Shown here: positions 4,300 to 5,631 of the stretch, one piece after another
How positions within the stretch are numbered: the stretch's first letter is position 1
Layout of the letters: each line of letters begins with the position of its first letter
Origin: Pseudonocardiaceae bacterium
GTDB lineage: Bacteria > Actinomycetota > Actinomycetes > Mycobacteriales > Pseudonocardiaceae
DNA length: 5,631 nt
Assembly (NCBI GenBank): GCA_025937115.1
Contig: JAICSB010000247.1
Span: 1 to 5,631, forward strand
Reading direction: 5' to 3'
The notes under the pieces: generated by a model
The model's database searches: none
Seen by the model: only the letters and a program-made list of their open reading frames with translations
Told to the model about the DNA's origin: nothing
Made by a program: the position numbers and the translations under genes

Positions 4300-5631
4300 A
4301 TGAGCACCGGCACCGAGACCGGTCAGCGGCGGCGCCGCGTGCGGCTAACCCCGATGCGGTCGATCCCGGTCGAGTTCACCGGGGAGCGGGCCGGCGAGGG
4401 ACCGCTCACCTTGGGCCAGCTCAACGTCTACACATGGGTGAGCGCGAAGCCGGACGACTTCTACGCGCTCTTGTGCGTCGAGTTCCCGGTGCCGGCGGTG
4501 GTCTCCGTCGACGACGCCGCCGAGGCGATCGCGGTGCTGATCGCGCGGCACGAGAGCCTGCGCACCAGCTACCTGCCCGGCGAGCCGCCGCGCCAGCGGG
4601 TCGCGGCGGCCGGCATCCAGCTGCTGGAAGTCTGCTCACTCGGCCAGGGACAGTGGGGACCGCCGGACCGTCCCGCGGTGGCCGAGGCGCTCGTCCGGTG
4701 GCTGCGCGAGTCACCTGATCCGGGATGGTGTCTAGTGCGCGCGGCGGTGGCCACCGCTCCCGACATGGGCGATCAGGTCATCGCGTGCGCCGCCCGGTTC
4801 ACGCACCTGAGCATCGACAACGGCGCGATCGGGATCCTCAAGCGCGAATTCGCCGGCCTGCTGGGCGATCCCGCGCGACACCAGGCCGGACGGGGTAACC
4901 GGCCCGGCCACCAGCCGCTGGACCAGGCCGAGCTGGAGGCGACGCCGGCCGAGCGGCGCCGGGCCGAGGCGGCACTGGACTACCTGCGGGAGCAGTCGCG
5001 GCGGATCCCCCACTGCCTGTACGCGCTGCCGGGCGCCCGGACCAGCGGCGAGGCGCTGGCGGTGGAGCTGTCGTCGGTCGCCGCCGCGATGGCCGTGCAG
5101 CGGGTGGCGGCGCGCACCCGGTCCAGCCGGTCCAGCATCGTGCTCGCCGCCATCTGCGCCGTGGTCGCCCGCCGTGCCAGCTACCCGGAGCTGGTGCTCC
5201 CGCTGATTTCCAGCAACCGTTTCGAGCGCCACCTGGTGAACTACGTCGGCTCCTTGTCCCAGGTCTCGTTCGCTACCATCAAGATCGGCGGAAGAAGCTT
5301 CGACGAGCTGGTCCGCCATGCCTGGACCACGGTGATTGGAGCGAGCCGGCACGGCAGGTACGACACGGCCAAGCGGGACGCCATGGGCGAACTGATCGAG
5401 CACGAACGGGGCCTGCGCATCAACTACGCCCCGTTGTTCAACAACCACGTCCCTGAGTCGTGGTCCGCGCTCACCGCAGGCAGCGGGTTCCAGCCCGAGG
5501 AGATCGACGTCGCGCTTGCCCTGACCGAGCTGCGGTGGCGCCCGGTGCCGGTCAGCGCACTGCCGGTCCGGTCTACCCTCCACCAGATTGACGGCTGCCT
5601 GCGGCTGGACGTGTGGAGCGGTGACGTCGGC
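4300..5631 (+). CDS. Stand-alone condensation-domain protein (NRPS C-domain superfamily), partial at 3' end
   Basis: Member of the chloramphenicol-acetyltransferase-like fold shared by NRPS condensation domains; such proteins join or transfer acyl/aminoacyl groups between carriers or to free acceptors. The 444 visible residues run GPLTLGQLNVY (34-44, C1-like), ARHESLRTSY (82-91, C2-like), RFTHLSIDNGA (166-176, equivalent to HHxxxDG), SSIVLAAICAVVA (about 279-291) and SNRFERHLVNYVGSLSQVSF (305-324, C5-like). In the active-site motif the second His (H169) and Asp (D173) remain, but the first His is Thr and the Gly is Asn. No adenylation or carrier domain precedes it, so it starts as a free-standing protein. 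Start is ATG 4300 (GTG 4297 just before is also possible; a TGA at 4291 closes the frame). No good Shine-Dalgarno site is visible. It may begin a biosynthetic cluster to the right. Confidence 0.85.
   Translation, partial: MSTGTETGQRRRRVRLTPMRSIPVEFTGERAGEGPLTLGQLNVYTWVSAKPDDFYALLCVEFPVPAVVSVDDAAEAIAVLIARHESLRTSYLPGEPPRQRVAAAGIQLLEVCSLGQGQWGPPDRPAVAEALVRWLRESPDPGWCLVRAAVATAPDMGDQVIACAARFTHLSIDNGAIGILKREFAGLLGDPARHQAGRGNRPGHQPLDQAELEATPAERRRAEAALDYLREQSRRIPHCLYALPGARTSGEALAVELSSVAAAMAVQRVAARTRSSRSSIVLAAICAVVARRASYPELVLPLISSNRFERHLVNYVGSLSQVSFATIKIGGRSFDELVRHAWTTVIGASRHGRYDTAKRDAMGELIEHERGLRINYAPLFNNHVPESWSALTAGSGFQPEEIDVALALTELRWRPVPVSALPVRSTLHQIDGCLRLDVWSGDVG

Noticed and set aside
4244..4739. 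Near-identical 15-mers ATGGTGTCTAG(G/T)GCG at 4244-4258 and 4725-4739
   Set aside because: One such match is expected by chance in a sequence of this length, and the second copy lies inside the condensation-domain coding sequence.
4732..5583. Long minus-strand open frame opposite the condensation-domain gene
   Set aside because: Low-complexity product with no recognisable motif, entirely antisense to a protein with conserved C-domain motifs.

Overview
The window is high-GC DNA with strong G/C bias at third codon positions, GTG starts, purine-rich Shine-Dalgarno sites and short coupled operons. That points to an actinomycete, probably a secondary-metabolite producer of the Streptomyces / Catenulispora / Pseudonocardiales kind. 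Genus cannot be fixed from the sequence. Five protein genes are supported, two of them cut by the window edges. I see no rRNA or tRNA gene, transposase, or CRISPR array.

Layout, left to right. (1) 1-849, minus strand: a family 5 glycoside hydrolase without a signal peptide, whose 3' end lies off the left edge. (2) 850-1145: a gene-poor stretch holding a 32-bp dyad centred on CGAAACTTTAG, a perfect CCTTGAC-N6-GTCAAGG palindrome, a second CGAAACTTTC box at its right end, and a dubious 21-codon reading frame. (3) 1146-1805, minus strand: an HxlR-family regulator with an unusual, probably acquired C-terminal tail of about 75 residues. The tail region contains an 11-bp perfect inverted repeat. (4) 1806-1905: a divergent control region with two equal 21-bp GTGGT-N11-ACCAC palindromes. 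(5) 1906-3168 and 3165-4061, plus strand: an MFS exporter and an alpha/beta hydrolase with an aspartate nucleophile, overlapping at GTGA. (6) 4062-4299: a short intergenic region with two hairpins, the second a good terminator candidate. (7) 4300-5631 and beyond, plus strand: a stand-alone condensation (C) domain protein of the NRPS superfamily, cut by the right edge.

How the genes may work together. The regulator, exporter and hydrolase form a self-contained unit. The HxlR protein is likely to bind the twin palindromes and control its own gene and the exporter-hydrolase pair. That pair could pump out and hydrolyse the same small, probably electrophilic or ester/epoxide-like compound. This is inferred from gene order and operators, with no direct evidence of substrate. 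The condensation-domain gene is separated by a terminator-like hairpin and may open a biosynthetic cluster that continues to the right. The efflux-hydrolase unit could serve as its self-protection, but the window alone cannot show this. Nothing here is a clear new system. The most unusual items are the twin HxlR-type operators, the extended HxlR C-terminus and the free-standing C domain with altered core motifs.
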